A stretch of 64,000 bases of DNA from Streptacidiphilus neutrinimicus (GCF_000787815.1 NZ_BBPO01000032.1:1-64000); one strand, 5' to 3'. Shown: positions 43,926 to 52,024, counted from the first letter of the stretch. Translations and numbers: made by a program. The notes: a model not told the origin generated them from the letters alone.

Positions 43926-44740
43926 GAGGCGACCAGCCGCGTGAGAGCCCGCAGCGACGCCTCGACGCCGTCGAGGTCGCCGCGCAGATGCGACTCCAGC
44001 GTCACGGTGCCGCCGTACCCGAGTTGACGCAGACGCTCGAAGATCTGCTGCCACCGGAGCTCGCCGTCGCCCACCGGGACGTAACGCGCACCGGACCGGT
44101 CCTTGACGTGCACGTCCGCCGTCGCGGCCAGCAGTTCAGCGGTCATGTGCTCCAGACCGTCGGAGTCGCCGGCGAGGAGGCCGTTGCACGGATCCGCGAC
44201 GACGCGCCAACCGCTCAGTCGCCCGAACGCCGCGAGTTCGGGGAGGGTCTTCACCTTGCAGACGAACTCGTTCTCGATGACGGGCTCCACCCCGGACGGC
44301 CAGTCGGTCACGGCCTCCCGCATCGTGGCGAGCTCCGATGCCCCGACCTGACAGGGCCGCCCGGCCGGAGACGGATCGAGGAACGTGAAGATGCGGACCA
44401 GTGGAGTGGAGAGCGCGTCCGCGATCTGCCCGAGCCGGCCCGCGACCGCGACGTGCTGGTCGAAGACCGGCGGGAGCCCGACGAAGTGCGGGTCGACCAG
44501 ACCCGAGTCGGCCGCGCCAGGGACATGGCACTTGAAGAGCGGGGACATGACGCTGGACACCCCGATGCCGCGGCGGGCGAAGAGCTTCGCCAGCCTGTCG
44601 ACCGCTGGTCGGTCGAGCAGGGCGACGTTCGTGCCCCAGACCGATCGCACGGCGACCTTCCGAAGGCCGTGACCGAGGGCCAGGTCGATCGCTTCTTCTG
44701 GATCCTGACTGACCTCGTCCGTGATGAGGGAAAGTTCCAT
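43922..44740 (-). CDS. Xylose isomerase-like TIM-barrel protein
   Basis: A 272-residue protein of the AP-endonuclease family 2/sugar isomerase superfamily. ATG 44740 (MELSLITDEVSQD) has GCGAGG 6 bases upstream and is preferred over a start 8 codons earlier. Candidate metal ligands are spread as usual: Glu in IENEFVCKVKT, Asp in VVADPCNGLL, His/Asp in HVKDRSG and Glu in TLESHLRGD. Expected reaction: aldose-ketose isomerisation or epimerisation. It is the first gene of the operon; the 122 bases upstream should hold the promoter. Confidence 0.8.
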   Translation of the reverse strand: MELSLITDEVSQDPEEAIDLALGHGLRKVAVRSVWGTNVALLDRPAVDRLAKLFARRGIGVSSVMSPLFKCHVPGAADSGLVDPHFVGLPPVFDQHVAVAGRLGQIADALSTPLVRIFTFLDPSPAGRPCQVGASELATMREAVTDWPSGVEPVIENEFVCKVKTLPELAAFGRLSGWRVVADPCNGLLAGDSDGLEHMTAELLAATADVHVKDRSGARYVPVGDGELRWQQIFERLRQLGYGGTVTLESHLRGDLDGVEASLRALTRLVAS

Positions 44741-44862
44741 GGAAACCTCGCAGACTTGTGGCACGGGGCGGGGGTACGGGGCGCCGCCCGTAAAAGGGCA
44801 TGGTTCTCCAGCGCCTCTGCGGCGCCTGACTGCAGTCCCGGCGGGGCCGTCAAGCGTGATGG

Positions 44863-45378
44863 CTAGGCCGGAGCGGGTGACCCGTGCTGAGCGTTGGAGA
44901 TCCGGCAGAGAGCCCAGACGACCTTGCCGGGGTCCTGCGGGTGCCAGCCCCAGTCAGGACACAGCGCGGATACGAGCAGGAGGCCTCGACCTTCCTGGTC
45001 CCAGGTGGTCGGCTGCCGCACGCATGGCGGCTGAGGACTCGCGTCGATCACCTCTATGAGGAGGCCCGCCGGCATCTGACGCAGCGCCACACGAACGAGC
45101 TCGTGCGTCGGACTCGCAGTCACCGCGTTCGTGACCAGCTCCGTCAGAACCAGTTGCACATCCGACAGGACCTCGTGGTCGAGGAGCTGCCCGAAGCGCT
45201 CTCGCAGCCAATCTCTGGCCGTTGGAACAGCATCCGGTCTGGCCGGCATTTCGAAGACCAGGTCGGGGACCCAGCGCGGCGGCTGAGTGGCGGGCGTCGA
45301 TTCGGCGTGGTGTCCGGGGCCCGCTCGCGACCTCAGTTGCAGCGTCGTGCCGCTCCCAGGCGCGGCAATGTGTCCCAC
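44863..45378 (-). CDS. Anti-sigma-factor-type ATP-binding protein (RsbW/HATPase family)
   Basis: About 171 residues. GTG 45378 has GGAGGG at a good distance; ATG 45384 is too close to it. The N box is VLTELVTNAVTASP and the G-box region is WDQEGRGLLLVSALCPDWGW, as in the Streptomyces family of small HATPase proteins. An N-terminal extension of about 50 residues looks disordered. It is divergent from the HTH-DUF5919 gene and probably shares the GGGACGT-repeat control region with it. Confidence 0.75.
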   Translation of the reverse strand: MGHIAAPGSGTTLQLRSRAGPGHHAESTPATQPPRWVPDLVFEMPARPDAVPTARDWLRERFGQLLDHEVLSDVQLVLTELVTNAVTASPTHELVRVALRQMPAGLLIEVIDASPQPPCVRQPTTWDQEGRGLLLVSALCPDWGWHPQDPGKVVWALCRISNAQHGSPAPA

Positions 45379-45493
45379 TCGCATCCCTCCTTCGTCCGTG
45401 AACGGACCGGAACGTGCCAAGCCCGGGTTTCCGATCGGCCGCACCGGCGTTGACGATGCTCCGGCGGTCCGGGGGACGCCGGAACCGCACGAA

Positions 45494-45528
45494 GGGACGT
45501 TGTCGGGACGTCCTCGGGACGTCCCGAC
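45494..45528. promoter_or_regulatory. Triple GGGACGT repeat, putative operator
   Basis: GGGACGT occurs at 45494, 45505 and 45516, exactly 11 bases apart, so all three face the same side of the helix. The third copy is part of the palindrome GGGACGTCCC (45516-45525), and GTCGGGAC/GTCCCGAC form 8-bp inverted arms at 45502-45528. It lies between the divergent HATPase and HTH-DUF5919 genes, 37 bases before the latter. Confidence 0.55.
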
Positions 45529-45564
45529 GAGTGAGCCGAGTACCTGCTGGGTACGGCAGTTGAC

Positions 45565-46312
45565 GTGAAGCCGAATGAACGCCTGCGTTCCGCGCTGCAG
45601 GGACGCGGACTCACGGCCCAGGATCTGGCACCCGCTGTCGGAGTGGACGCGAAGACCATCGAGCGGTGGATCACCACTGGCCGGTTTCCCTACCCGCGGC
45701 ACCGTCATGCCGCGGCATCACACCTGGGTCTGGACGTGGAGGAGCTCTGGCCGACCGGCTTCACCCGCAGATTCGACGGACGCCGTGGCCGGAGAGGTCG
45801 TGCGTGTCTACCCGCAGCGCTCCGCGGTGCCCGGAGAGCTCTGGCGAAATGTGCTGGACCGGGCTCAGCAGGAGATCGGTGTTCTTGTCTACAGCGGGCT
45901 GTTCCTGTCCGAGGACAGGGCGGCGCAGGAGATCATGCGGGTCAAGGCAGAGCAGGGGGTTCGGGTTCGGATCCTGCTCGGAGACCCTGCCGGTGCGCAG
46001 ATCAGTCGCCGCGGTGAGGACGAAGGCGTCGGCGGGGCGATGGCCGCGAAGATCAATAACGCTCTCGTGATGTACGCCCCGTTACGAGAACTGCTCGGGA
46101 TCGAGTTCCGCTTCCACGACACGATCCTCTATAACTCGATCTACCGCGCCGACGACGAACTGCTGGTCAACACCCACCTGTACGGGCTCACGGCCGCTCA
46201 CGCGCCTGTCCTGCATCTGCGCCGGACCGTGGATGGCAGCATGGTCAACACCTACCTGGACAGCTTCGAGCGCGTCTGGGCCTCCGCTGTCCCCCTGTCC
46301 CCACCGGAGTGA
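45565..46312 (+). pseudogene. HTH-DUF5919 regulator, copy 1, frameshifted
   Basis: The N terminus (GTG 45565) encodes an XRE-like helix-turn-helix (LTAQDLAPAVGVDAKTIERW, then a PYPRHRHAAASHLGLDVEELWP block). After residue 70 the meaningful reading moves to the +1 frame: VVRVYPQRSAVPGELW, IGVLVYSGLFLSEDRA, VRVRILLGDPAGAQI, FRFHDTILYNSIYRADDEL, ending at 46312. The 748 bases exceed a multiple of three by one, and an extra base near 45,778 would explain it. The copy at 48272 shows the intact form. The C-terminal domain resembles a phospholipase D-like fold without the usual HxK residues. Error or real inactivation cannot be told apart here. Confidence 0.7.
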
Positions 46313-46319
46313 TGCCGAC

Positions 46320-46802
46320 ATGACGCGCGCGAGCCGGATCGACTACTTCGACGACCCCAAGGCGCCGACCGCCAACAGCATCGTGCCGGCCGTGAACGTC
46401 ATCGTCGTCGACGACCAGGAACGGCTGCTGATGATCCGCCGGTCCGACAACGGGAACTGGGCCGTCCCGGGAGGTGCCGTCGACCTGGGGGAGTCCGTGC
46501 CAGAGGCCGCGGTGCGCGAGACCCTCGAAGAGACCGGCGTTCACTGTGAGATCACCGGCTTGTCCGGCATCTACACCGATCCCAGGCACGTCATCCACTA
46601 CACCAGCAACGACGAGGTACGCCAGGAGTTCTCGCTCGTGCTCACCGCCCGACCGACCGGCGGCGAGCCAAGGCCGAGCAGCGAATCCCGCGAGGTCAGG
46701 TGGATCGTGCCGGGCGATTTGGCCGACCTGACCATGGACCGGTCCATGCGCCTCCGGATCGATCACCATCTCCACGGAACGGGGCACCCGCACATCGGCT
46801 GA
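46320..46802 (+). CDS. NUDIX hydrolase, module copy 1
   Basis: A 160-residue protein from ATG 46320, 7 bases after the DUF5919 gene. A complete Nudix box GGAVDLGESVPEAAVRE + TLEETGVHCE (GX5EX7REUXEEXGU) lies near residue 55. Expected to hydrolyse a nucleoside diphosphate linked to another group. It is 50% or so similar by eye to the copy at 49040, including an N-terminal YFDDPKAPTANSIVPA segment matching YYDPEAPKANTLIPA. Confidence 0.9.
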   Translation: MTRASRIDYFDDPKAPTANSIVPAVNVIVVDDQERLLMIRRSDNGNWAVPGGAVDLGESVPEAAVRETLEETGVHCEITGLSGIYTDPRHVIHYTSNDEVRQEFSLVLTARPTGGEPRPSSESREVRWIVPGDLADLTMDRSMRLRIDHHLHGTGHPHIG

Positions 46803-46822
46803 CGCCGGGATGGCGAGCGACC

Positions 46823-47380
46823 TCAACGACTTCCGAGCGAGTACTGGAGCTGCCGTACCTTGGCGACCGCGCGAAGGATCTGGGGCCGGGCTTCCGCGAT
46901 CGACTCGGACACGAGATGTCCTTGGCCGTACCGGGTGAGGATCTCCCCCAGCCGCACTTCGGCCTCGACCGGCAGTCCGTCGGGGGAGGTCGTCATGTCG
47001 CAGAAGGTAAGCGCGTCGGACAGGATCCCGTTGACGGGACTGAACTCGGCCGTGAGTCGCTCAGCCAGGCCGCGGTGGGCTGCCTCGACGTGCGCGCTCG
47101 AGTGATAGGCGACAAGCGCGCACAGCCGCGGATCGGCGCACGCGACGTCGCGGAGGTAGATGGCGCCGTCGAGGGGGTGGAACCCGGTGTCGACCAGGTC
47201 AGGGGAGTAGCCCAGATCGTGAAGCCATCCGGCTGCAGCCAGCAGCGGGGCGTCGGTGCCGACCAGCGCGGCCAGCGACTCGGCCTTCCGGCCGACCCCT
47301 TGGGTGTGCGCCCACCTGCGGGGCAGTGGCTGCGCGAGGTGTCGTTCCGCCAGACTGACGGCCCACTCGACCAGGTCCAT
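46823..47380 (-). CDS. HD-domain phosphohydrolase
   Basis: A 185-residue protein from ATG 47380. Metal ligands are in order: RRWAHTQGVG, AAGWLHDLGYSPDLV (HD doublet, near residue 53), FHPLDGAIYLRD and LSDALTFCDM. Such enzymes hydrolyse phosphate esters of nucleotides or related molecules. It sits between the two HTH-DUF5919/NUDIX modules, opposite in strand, and converges with NUDIX copy 1 (20-base gap). Confidence 0.85.
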   Translation of the reverse strand: MDLVEWAVSLAERHLAQPLPRRWAHTQGVGRKAESLAALVGTDAPLLAAAGWLHDLGYSPDLVDTGFHPLDGAIYLRDVACADPRLCALVAYHSSAHVEAAHRGLAERLTAEFSPVNGILSDALTFCDMTTSPDGLPVEAEVRLGEILTRYGQGHLVSESIAEARPQILRAVAKVRQLQYSLGSR

Positions 47381-47427
47381 GCCTGCGACCCTATCCCGAT
47401 GGCGGCAGGCGCGACCCGTCGCGCGGC

Positions 47428-47446
47428 GGGACGTTCAGGACGTCCC
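47428..47446. promoter_or_regulatory. GGGACGT inverted repeat
   Basis: GGGACGT and ACGTCCC form 7-bp arms separated by 5 bases, at the end of the HAD gene and 48 bases upstream of the HD gene start. The same heptamer is in the operator-like site at 45494-45528. Confidence 0.45.
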
Positions 47447-48178
47447 ACCGCGTCCCCGTCCCGGCCGCGCCGGAGCGCCGCGCTGCGCGATCGCGGATAG
47501 GTGGGTCAGGAGACCGGCTGTGTCCCGCAGGTCGGGGAGGACGGTGTCGGCTCCTGCGGCCACGAGCTCGTCGGGGTCGTGGCTTCCCGATGCCACCGCG
47601 ACGACGGCCGCGCCGCCCCGAAGGCCAGCCTCGACATCCCGAGGCGTGTCACCGATCAGCACTACCGGGGTGCCCAAGGGCAGCGCGTAAGCCATGGCGG
47701 TGCGACGGCGCGCGACATCGACGAGTTCGAACCGCTCCTTGCCGTCGGCGCCGTAGGCCCCCACACTCAGGTCCAGCATTTCGTCCAGCCCGAAGGCGCG
47801 GAGCTTCACGAGAGCGTTCGCCCTGATGTTCCCGGTCAGCACGGACGAGACCGTTGACTCACCCAGCTCCCGCAGCTGCTCCAACGCGTCGCGGACACCA
47901 GGAAGCACGTAGCCGCGACGGGCGAGCTCCTGCTCCCTGGCCTCCCCCGCATCCGACAGGGCCTGTTCCACCGCTGCCCACGGGGGCGGCACCAGGCCGT
48001 GGCGCTGGAACAGGTCGCCCATGATCGACCGGTCGGTCCGGCCCTCGGTCACCACAGGGTGGACGGGACCATGGCCGATCAGTTCCGCGAATGCTGCGGC
48101 GTAGATCTCCTTGCTGACACCGCAGTTCTCGATCAGAGTGTGGTCGACATCCCAGAGCACGATCAAAGGCACTGCCAC
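47435..48178 (-). CDS. HAD-family hydrolase
   Basis: A 247-residue phosphatase-type protein. GTG 48178 (VAVPLIVLWDVD) is chosen as the first start close to the motif; no clear ribosome site, so leaderless translation is possible. Motif I is WDVDHTLIEN (DxD), motif II LTGNI, and motif IV GDTPRDVEAGL. A helical cap (about residues 25-100) suggests a small substrate, as in phosphoglycolate phosphatase-like enzymes. It is divergent from HTH-DUF5919 copy 2 with a 93-base control region containing one GGGACGT at 48217. Confidence 0.85.
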   Translation of the reverse strand: MAVPLIVLWDVDHTLIENCGVSKEIYAAAFAELIGHGPVHPVVTEGRTDRSIMGDLFQRHGLVPPPWAAVEQALSDAGEAREQELARRGYVLPGVRDALEQLRELGESTVSSVLTGNIRANALVKLRAFGLDEMLDLSVGAYGADGKERFELVDVARRRTAMAYALPLGTPVVLIGDTPRDVEAGLRGGAAVVAVASGSHDPDELVAAGADTVLPDLRDTAGLLTHLSAIAQRGAPARPGRGRGGTS

Positions 48179-48271
48179 AGCGTATGTGCGGGATGACCGA
48201 GAAAGGATCTGGCTGCGGGACGTTCTGGAACGCACTTGAAGGTCTCGGAAGCAGCCGGTTGACTGTACTCC

Positions 48272-49033
48272 GTGAACGAGCGACTGCGCTTAGCGATGAC
48301 CAAGCGCGGCGTCAGCCCCGAAGCCCTGGCGGCCGCATGCGAGGTCGACCCAAAGACGGTCGGACGATGGCTCGCCGGCCGGCTGCCGCACCCGCGCCAC
48401 CGGTGGACTGCCTCCGAACTGCTCCGCGCCGACGCGACCGAGATCTGGCCACAGTCGACGGCCGCGCCGGCAGTCAGCGCCGGGCCGGATGCGCTGGTGG
48501 CCGCGACTTACGCGAACCGAGCGAGCGTCCCGAGGGACCTGTGGCTCCGCCTCCTCGAACACGCTGAGCGGCATGTCGACGTCCTCGTCTACTCGGGCAC
48601 GTTCTTCGCCCAGAGCAATCCACACGTCGCCGAGATGTTGGCGACGCGGGCTCGCCATGGGGCACAAGTCCGCCTGTGCTTCGCCGACCCGATGGGGCAG
48701 GCCGTCGCCCGCCGCGACCAGGAGGAAGAGCTCGATGGCACTATGGCGGCGAAGATCCGCGCCTCGCTCACTTACTACCGACCGCTCCTGGGCCAGGACC
48801 GTTGTGAGGTCCGCCTCCATGACGCGACGGTCTACGCGTCGCTGTTCCGGTACGACGACGAGCTGCTCGCCAACCCGCACATCTGGGGCCAGCCCGCCAG
48901 CGCCAACCCCCTCCTGCATCTGCGCCGAGCTCCCGCACGGGGATGGTTCGACCACTACGCGGCCAGCTTCGACGCTGTCTGGACCGCCGCCCGGCCCTGG
49001 GACGGCACGACCGCACGTACCAGCAAGGAGTAG
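48272..49033 (+). CDS. HTH-DUF5919 regulator, copy 2
   Basis: A 253-residue protein from GTG 48272. XRE-like helix-turn-helix at the N terminus (VSPEALAAACEVDPKTVGRW, then HPRHRWTASELLRADATEIWP), then the DUF5919 domain: ASVPRDLWLRLLEHAERHV, VLVYSGTFFAQS, VRLCFADPMGQAV, LDGTMAAKIRASLTYY, RLHDATVYASLFRYDDELLA. The domain resembles a degenerate phospholipase D-like fold and may bind a nucleotide ligand. It is followed 6 bases later by its NUDIX partner, repeating the arrangement of copy 1. Confidence 0.85.
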   Translation: MNERLRLAMTKRGVSPEALAAACEVDPKTVGRWLAGRLPHPRHRWTASELLRADATEIWPQSTAAPAVSAGPDALVAATYANRASVPRDLWLRLLEHAERHVDVLVYSGTFFAQSNPHVAEMLATRARHGAQVRLCFADPMGQAVARRDQEEELDGTMAAKIRASLTYYRPLLGQDRCEVRLHDATVYASLFRYDDELLANPHIWGQPASANPLLHLRRAPARGWFDHYAASFDAVWTAARPWDGTTARTSKE

Positions 49034-49039
49034 CCGCCA

Positions 49040-49507
49040 ATGGGCAGGACCGAGTACTACTACGACCCCGAGGCCCCCAAAGCCAACACCTTGATCCCGG
49101 CCAGCAATCTCCTCGTCGTCAACGACGCCGGCGAGATCCTGCTCCAGCGCCGCCGCGACACCGGCCAGTGGGCACTTCCCGGTGGTGCCCAGGACATCGG
49201 CGAGACTGCGGCTGAGTGTGCCCTCCGCGAGTGTCAGGAGGAGACCGGCATCCTCGCAGAGATCACCGGCTTCCTCGGCGTCTACACCAACCCGCACCAC
49301 ATCGTCGCGTACAGCGACGGAGAGATCCGCCAGCAGTACGAGAACACCTACATCGGCAAGCCGCTCGGCGGAGAGCCCACCATCAACGATGAAGCAGATG
49401 GTGTTCGCTGGGTCGCCGTGGACGGCCTCGATACTCTCGACATCCACCCCAGCATGCGCCAGCAGATCGGTGACTACCTCGGTGGGCGCTATCCACACCT
49501 GGGCTGA
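49040..49507 (+). CDS. NUDIX hydrolase, module copy 2
   Basis: A 155-residue protein with the full Nudix box GGAQDIGETAAECALRE + CQEETGILAE. ATG 49040 follows the DUF5919 stop by 6 bases, so the pair is translationally linked. The C-terminal part (GVRWVAVDGLDTLDIHPSMR) matches the equivalent region of copy 1. The pairing of a small-molecule hydrolase with an HTH sensor-like protein suggests that the hydrolase substrate or product is the signal. Confidence 0.9.
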   Translation: MGRTEYYYDPEAPKANTLIPASNLLVVNDAGEILLQRRRDTGQWALPGGAQDIGETAAECALRECQEETGILAEITGFLGVYTNPHHIVAYSDGEIRQQYENTYIGKPLGGEPTINDEADGVRWVAVDGLDTLDIHPSMRQQIGDYLGGRYPHLG

Positions 49508-49596
49508 GTGATCTACTCAAGGGAGCTTGCCCCCGGTTGATTGCGGACCGCAGACGATCCGAGCGGCGGCAGGCTCGGCCATAGGACACTTATCCC

Positions 49597-50097
49597 GTGA
49601 CCCCCGTTGCATCGTCCCCGGCTGTAGCGGCTCGGATGAGTCGGCAGGCTTCTCGTAACACCTCACAGGAAGTCGCGGTTCGACGACTGCTCTATCACGC
49701 CGGCTTCCGGTACCGCGTGAACGTTCCGGTGCCGGGCATGCCTCGGCGAACCGTAGACATCCTGTTCCGGGGGCCGAAGGTTGCGGTCTTCCTCGACGGG
49801 TGCTTCTGGCACGGCTGTCCGCAACACGCGACGAGCCCGAAGTCCAACGCGCAGTGGTGGAGGAGCAAGCTCGATCGCAACATCGCCCGCGACCAGGAAA
49901 CAACAGACCATCTCAGGGGAGAGGGATGGACTGTACTGCGGTTCTGGGAGCATGAGCCGTCCGACCGGATTGCTGCGAGCGTGGCTGGCGCGGTGAGGGG
50001 AGCTGTGGCTTCCAAGGCGGCGCCTTCCGGGGCACCTCGGCTGTCAGCGCCGGTTGATAGCGTGCGGTGCTCACGTCGACCGAAGGAGACTGAGTGA
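49597..50097 (+). CDS. vsr: Very short patch repair endonuclease
   Basis: A 166-residue Vsr protein from GTG 49597 (an ATG at 49636 is the alternative, but homologues usually include the upstream SSPAVxARM segment). Motifs: RTVDILFRGPKVAVFLDGCF containing the catalytic Asp, WHGCPQH (zinc-type His/Cys), WWRSKLDRNIARDQ and VLRFWEHE. It nicks next to T:G mismatches made by deamination of 5-methylcytosine, which fits a neighbouring C5 methyltransferase. Its 3' end overlaps the NgoMIV-like gene by 4 bases. Confidence 0.9.
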   Translation: MTPVASSPAVAARMSRQASRNTSQEVAVRRLLYHAGFRYRVNVPVPGMPRRTVDILFRGPKVAVFLDGCFWHGCPQHATSPKSNAQWWRSKLDRNIARDQETTDHLRGEGWTVLRFWEHEPSDRIAASVAGAVRGAVASKAAPSGAPRLSAPVDSVRCSRRPKETE

Positions 50098-50963
50098 CAG
50101 CACCTTTCACGGCAGGGCTTTGTGGCTTCCGCAATGGCCTCCCGAACACCAGCGACTCGAGCGACAAGTTCTCGATCGAGATCGGGCAGGCATTGTTCTT
50201 CGAGCTGGGGGTACCACCGGCGGCTGAGGCTGGCCCCGTGGCGAAGCCCTGGGCTGCCGCCATGGTGGCCGACCTCACTGGTCAGCTCAGCACTGCCGCT
50301 CCCCACCTGACCGTGAGCGCAGAGCGACAGCTCTTGCAGTTCGAGCAGTATGCGCACCTCGGCGTGGCCAAGAACCTCGGGGACGACGCCGGGTTCGAGG
50401 TCGCCTCCGCCATCAGCGCCCTCGAAGGAGCCCTGGAGGCCGACCCGGGGCTGATCCCGGGGGGAGTCCTTACGGCCGTCGACGGCCTGCGAGCAGCCGT
50501 TGCCGGTGCGGAAGAGCGGCGCAGATTGTTGCTCGATCTGATGGCGGACGAGTCACCGCTCAACCTCGACCTTGCGGTGGAGCGGGAGACAATCACGGAC
50601 CAGCCGAGTGCGGTTCCGCCGCACCTTGTTGCGGGGTTTTCACTCAAGTGGTCGCTCCGGACGGACAGGCTGCAGGATCCTCGCACCCAGGGAGCACAGA
50701 TGGCTGCGCTCCGCCGGGGCAGGATGCCGCATTTTGCCGCCGTGACCATGGAGCCGCGGCCCTACTTTCTCGGCCGACTTGGCATGGGTACCGGTGATCT
50801 GGACTGCGTGTACCACCTGGCCCTCCCGGAACTGGACAAGGCGGTGAACGCCGTCTGCGTCGGTCCCCGGCGAGTCAAGCACCGGGACACGTTCAGGCGG
50901 ATGGTGGATCAGCGGAGACTACGGGACTACGGCGAGCTCGTCGCGTATCTCTCCTCGCTGTGA
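50094..50963 (+). CDS. NgoMIV-family type II restriction endonuclease
   Basis: A 289-residue nuclease; GTG 50094 overlaps the vsr stop. The C-terminal half contains AGFSLKWSLRTDRLQDPRTQ (the S-x-K catalytic segment), RRGRMPHFAAVTMEPRP and GTGDLDCVYHLALPELD, which fit the NgoMIV family; the length also fits (286 residues for the reference enzyme). NgoMIV cuts GCCGGC as a tetramer. The recognition site here is inferred from the family only. It converges with the NaeI-like gene (7-base gap). Confidence 0.8.
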   Translation: MTAPFTAGLCGFRNGLPNTSDSSDKFSIEIGQALFFELGVPPAAEAGPVAKPWAAAMVADLTGQLSTAAPHLTVSAERQLLQFEQYAHLGVAKNLGDDAGFEVASAISALEGALEADPGLIPGGVLTAVDGLRAAVAGAEERRRLLLDLMADESPLNLDLAVERETITDQPSAVPPHLVAGFSLKWSLRTDRLQDPRTQGAQMAALRRGRMPHFAAVTMEPRPYFLGRLGMGTGDLDCVYHLALPELDKAVNAVCVGPRRVKHRDTFRRMVDQRRLRDYGELVAYLSSL

Positions 50964-50970
50964 GGCCTGG

Positions 50971-51954
50971 TCAGTAGAGGCTGGGTGCAACGACCCTGTC
51001 GTCCCCCTCGCGCCAAGCTACGTACCGTGTGCGACCGATCTCCACGCAGGGTCGGTGAGTATCGGTCGGTGCCGGCGCGAGGCGGACAGCCACGAAGGTG
51101 CCCTTGGCGGGCACGGGGAGATCCAGAGCGCGAGCAATCCGAGGGTGATCATTCTGGTGGCCCAGAATGAGGATTCCTTCCTCGCGCAGGACCTTGCGGG
51201 CGTCTCTCGCACGCTTGAGCCCGTCCTCCTGACTGGCGACCGTCACAAGGGTGTTGCGATCGACTATCTGTTCCTGGACTTGCCGGAACAGCTCGTTGGT
51301 ACGGAGCTGCCCGCCGTTGCCACCTCCGCGGTACCCGTCGGACGCACGGAAGATCGCCTCTCGCTTCTCCTGCGGCAGGCCGAGGAGTAGGTTGCGGGGC
51401 AGGTCACCCTCGGCGACCAACCAGCGGATTCGGGCCCGCCCGGTGATGTTGAGGGACCGCTTGCCGTCGCGGTTCCGGCCCGCATTGAGCGCATCGTCGG
51501 TGATGCGAACGAGCCCGACGCGAAACTTGGAACGCCGGTCGTCCACGGCCATCAGCAGGCACAGATGGCCCATGGCTTCGATCGGAATCGTCCAGTTGAC
51601 ACTCTTGGTGCCGCTCGTGAACTTCGCATCCACTTCGTGGCCCGCGATCGAGTAGTCCATGTCGTCGCCCCGATCGAGTTGGAACGCCGAGCGCGCGACG
51701 ATCTCGACTTTCGTGCCGAGGTACGTCTTCTCGGTCGACTCGAGCAGGTCGAGGTCGAACCGACCTGTCCGCTGGCCATCGAGGACCTCGTCGATCGACT
51801 GTCGCAGCACGGCACCGAAGCGCTGCTCCGTGTGCGCTTGCCGGCGGAACCAACCGAGTACGTCAAGCAGCCCCTCGTCCTCGGCAAGGTCTGGCTCGAG
51901 GTGCAAAGGCAGAGGCTCGGCTACGTGCCCTGCGTGTGACGCATGAGTATCCAC
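50971..51954 (-). CDS. NaeI-family type II restriction endonuclease
   Basis: A 327-residue protein (reference NaeI is 317 residues) from GTG 51954. Endonuclease domain: STEKTYLGTKVEIVARSAF, DDMDYSIAGHEVDAKFTSG (catalytic D-x-K, preceded by MDY), then IEAMGHLCLLMAV and RKVGLVRITDD-like positions FRVGLVRITDDALN. The C-terminal region (LPQEKREAIFRAS onwards) fits the allosteric DNA-binding (topo-like) domain. NaeI recognises GCCGGC and needs two sites. It is oriented toward the NgoMIV-like gene, so the chromosome carries two nucleases of the same likely specificity. Confidence 0.85.
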   Translation of the reverse strand: MDTHASHAGHVAEPLPLHLEPDLAEDEGLLDVLGWFRRQAHTEQRFGAVLRQSIDEVLDGQRTGRFDLDLLESTEKTYLGTKVEIVARSAFQLDRGDDMDYSIAGHEVDAKFTSGTKSVNWTIPIEAMGHLCLLMAVDDRRSKFRVGLVRITDDALNAGRNRDGKRSLNITGRARIRWLVAEGDLPRNLLLGLPQEKREAIFRASDGYRGGGNGGQLRTNELFRQVQEQIVDRNTLVTVASQEDGLKRARDARKVLREEGILILGHQNDHPRIARALDLPVPAKGTFVAVRLAPAPTDTHRPCVEIGRTRYVAWREGDDRVVAPSLY

Positions 51955-51999
51955 CGCCGGACCCTATCGGAGCAGAGCCTCCGGCGATGAGTACTTTTG

Positions 52000-52021
52000 T
52001 CAGACCTGCTCCGTAGTCTGA
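52000..52021. promoter_or_regulatory. Inverted repeat in the divergent region before the NaeI-like gene and the unknown gene
   Basis: TCAGAC (52000-52005) and GTCTGA (52016-52021) are perfect 6-bp arms with a 10-base spacer, immediately before the + strand gene and 46 bases upstream of the NaeI-like start. It may be an operator for the nuclease gene. Confidence 0.35.
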
Positions 52022-52024
52022 TCT

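Noticed and set aside
45565-49033. HTH-DUF5919 proteins as the missing DrmC (phospholipase D) of the DISARM-like operon
   Set aside because: The HxK catalytic residues are absent, an HTH domain is attached, and the genes are separated from drmAB by the restriction locus.
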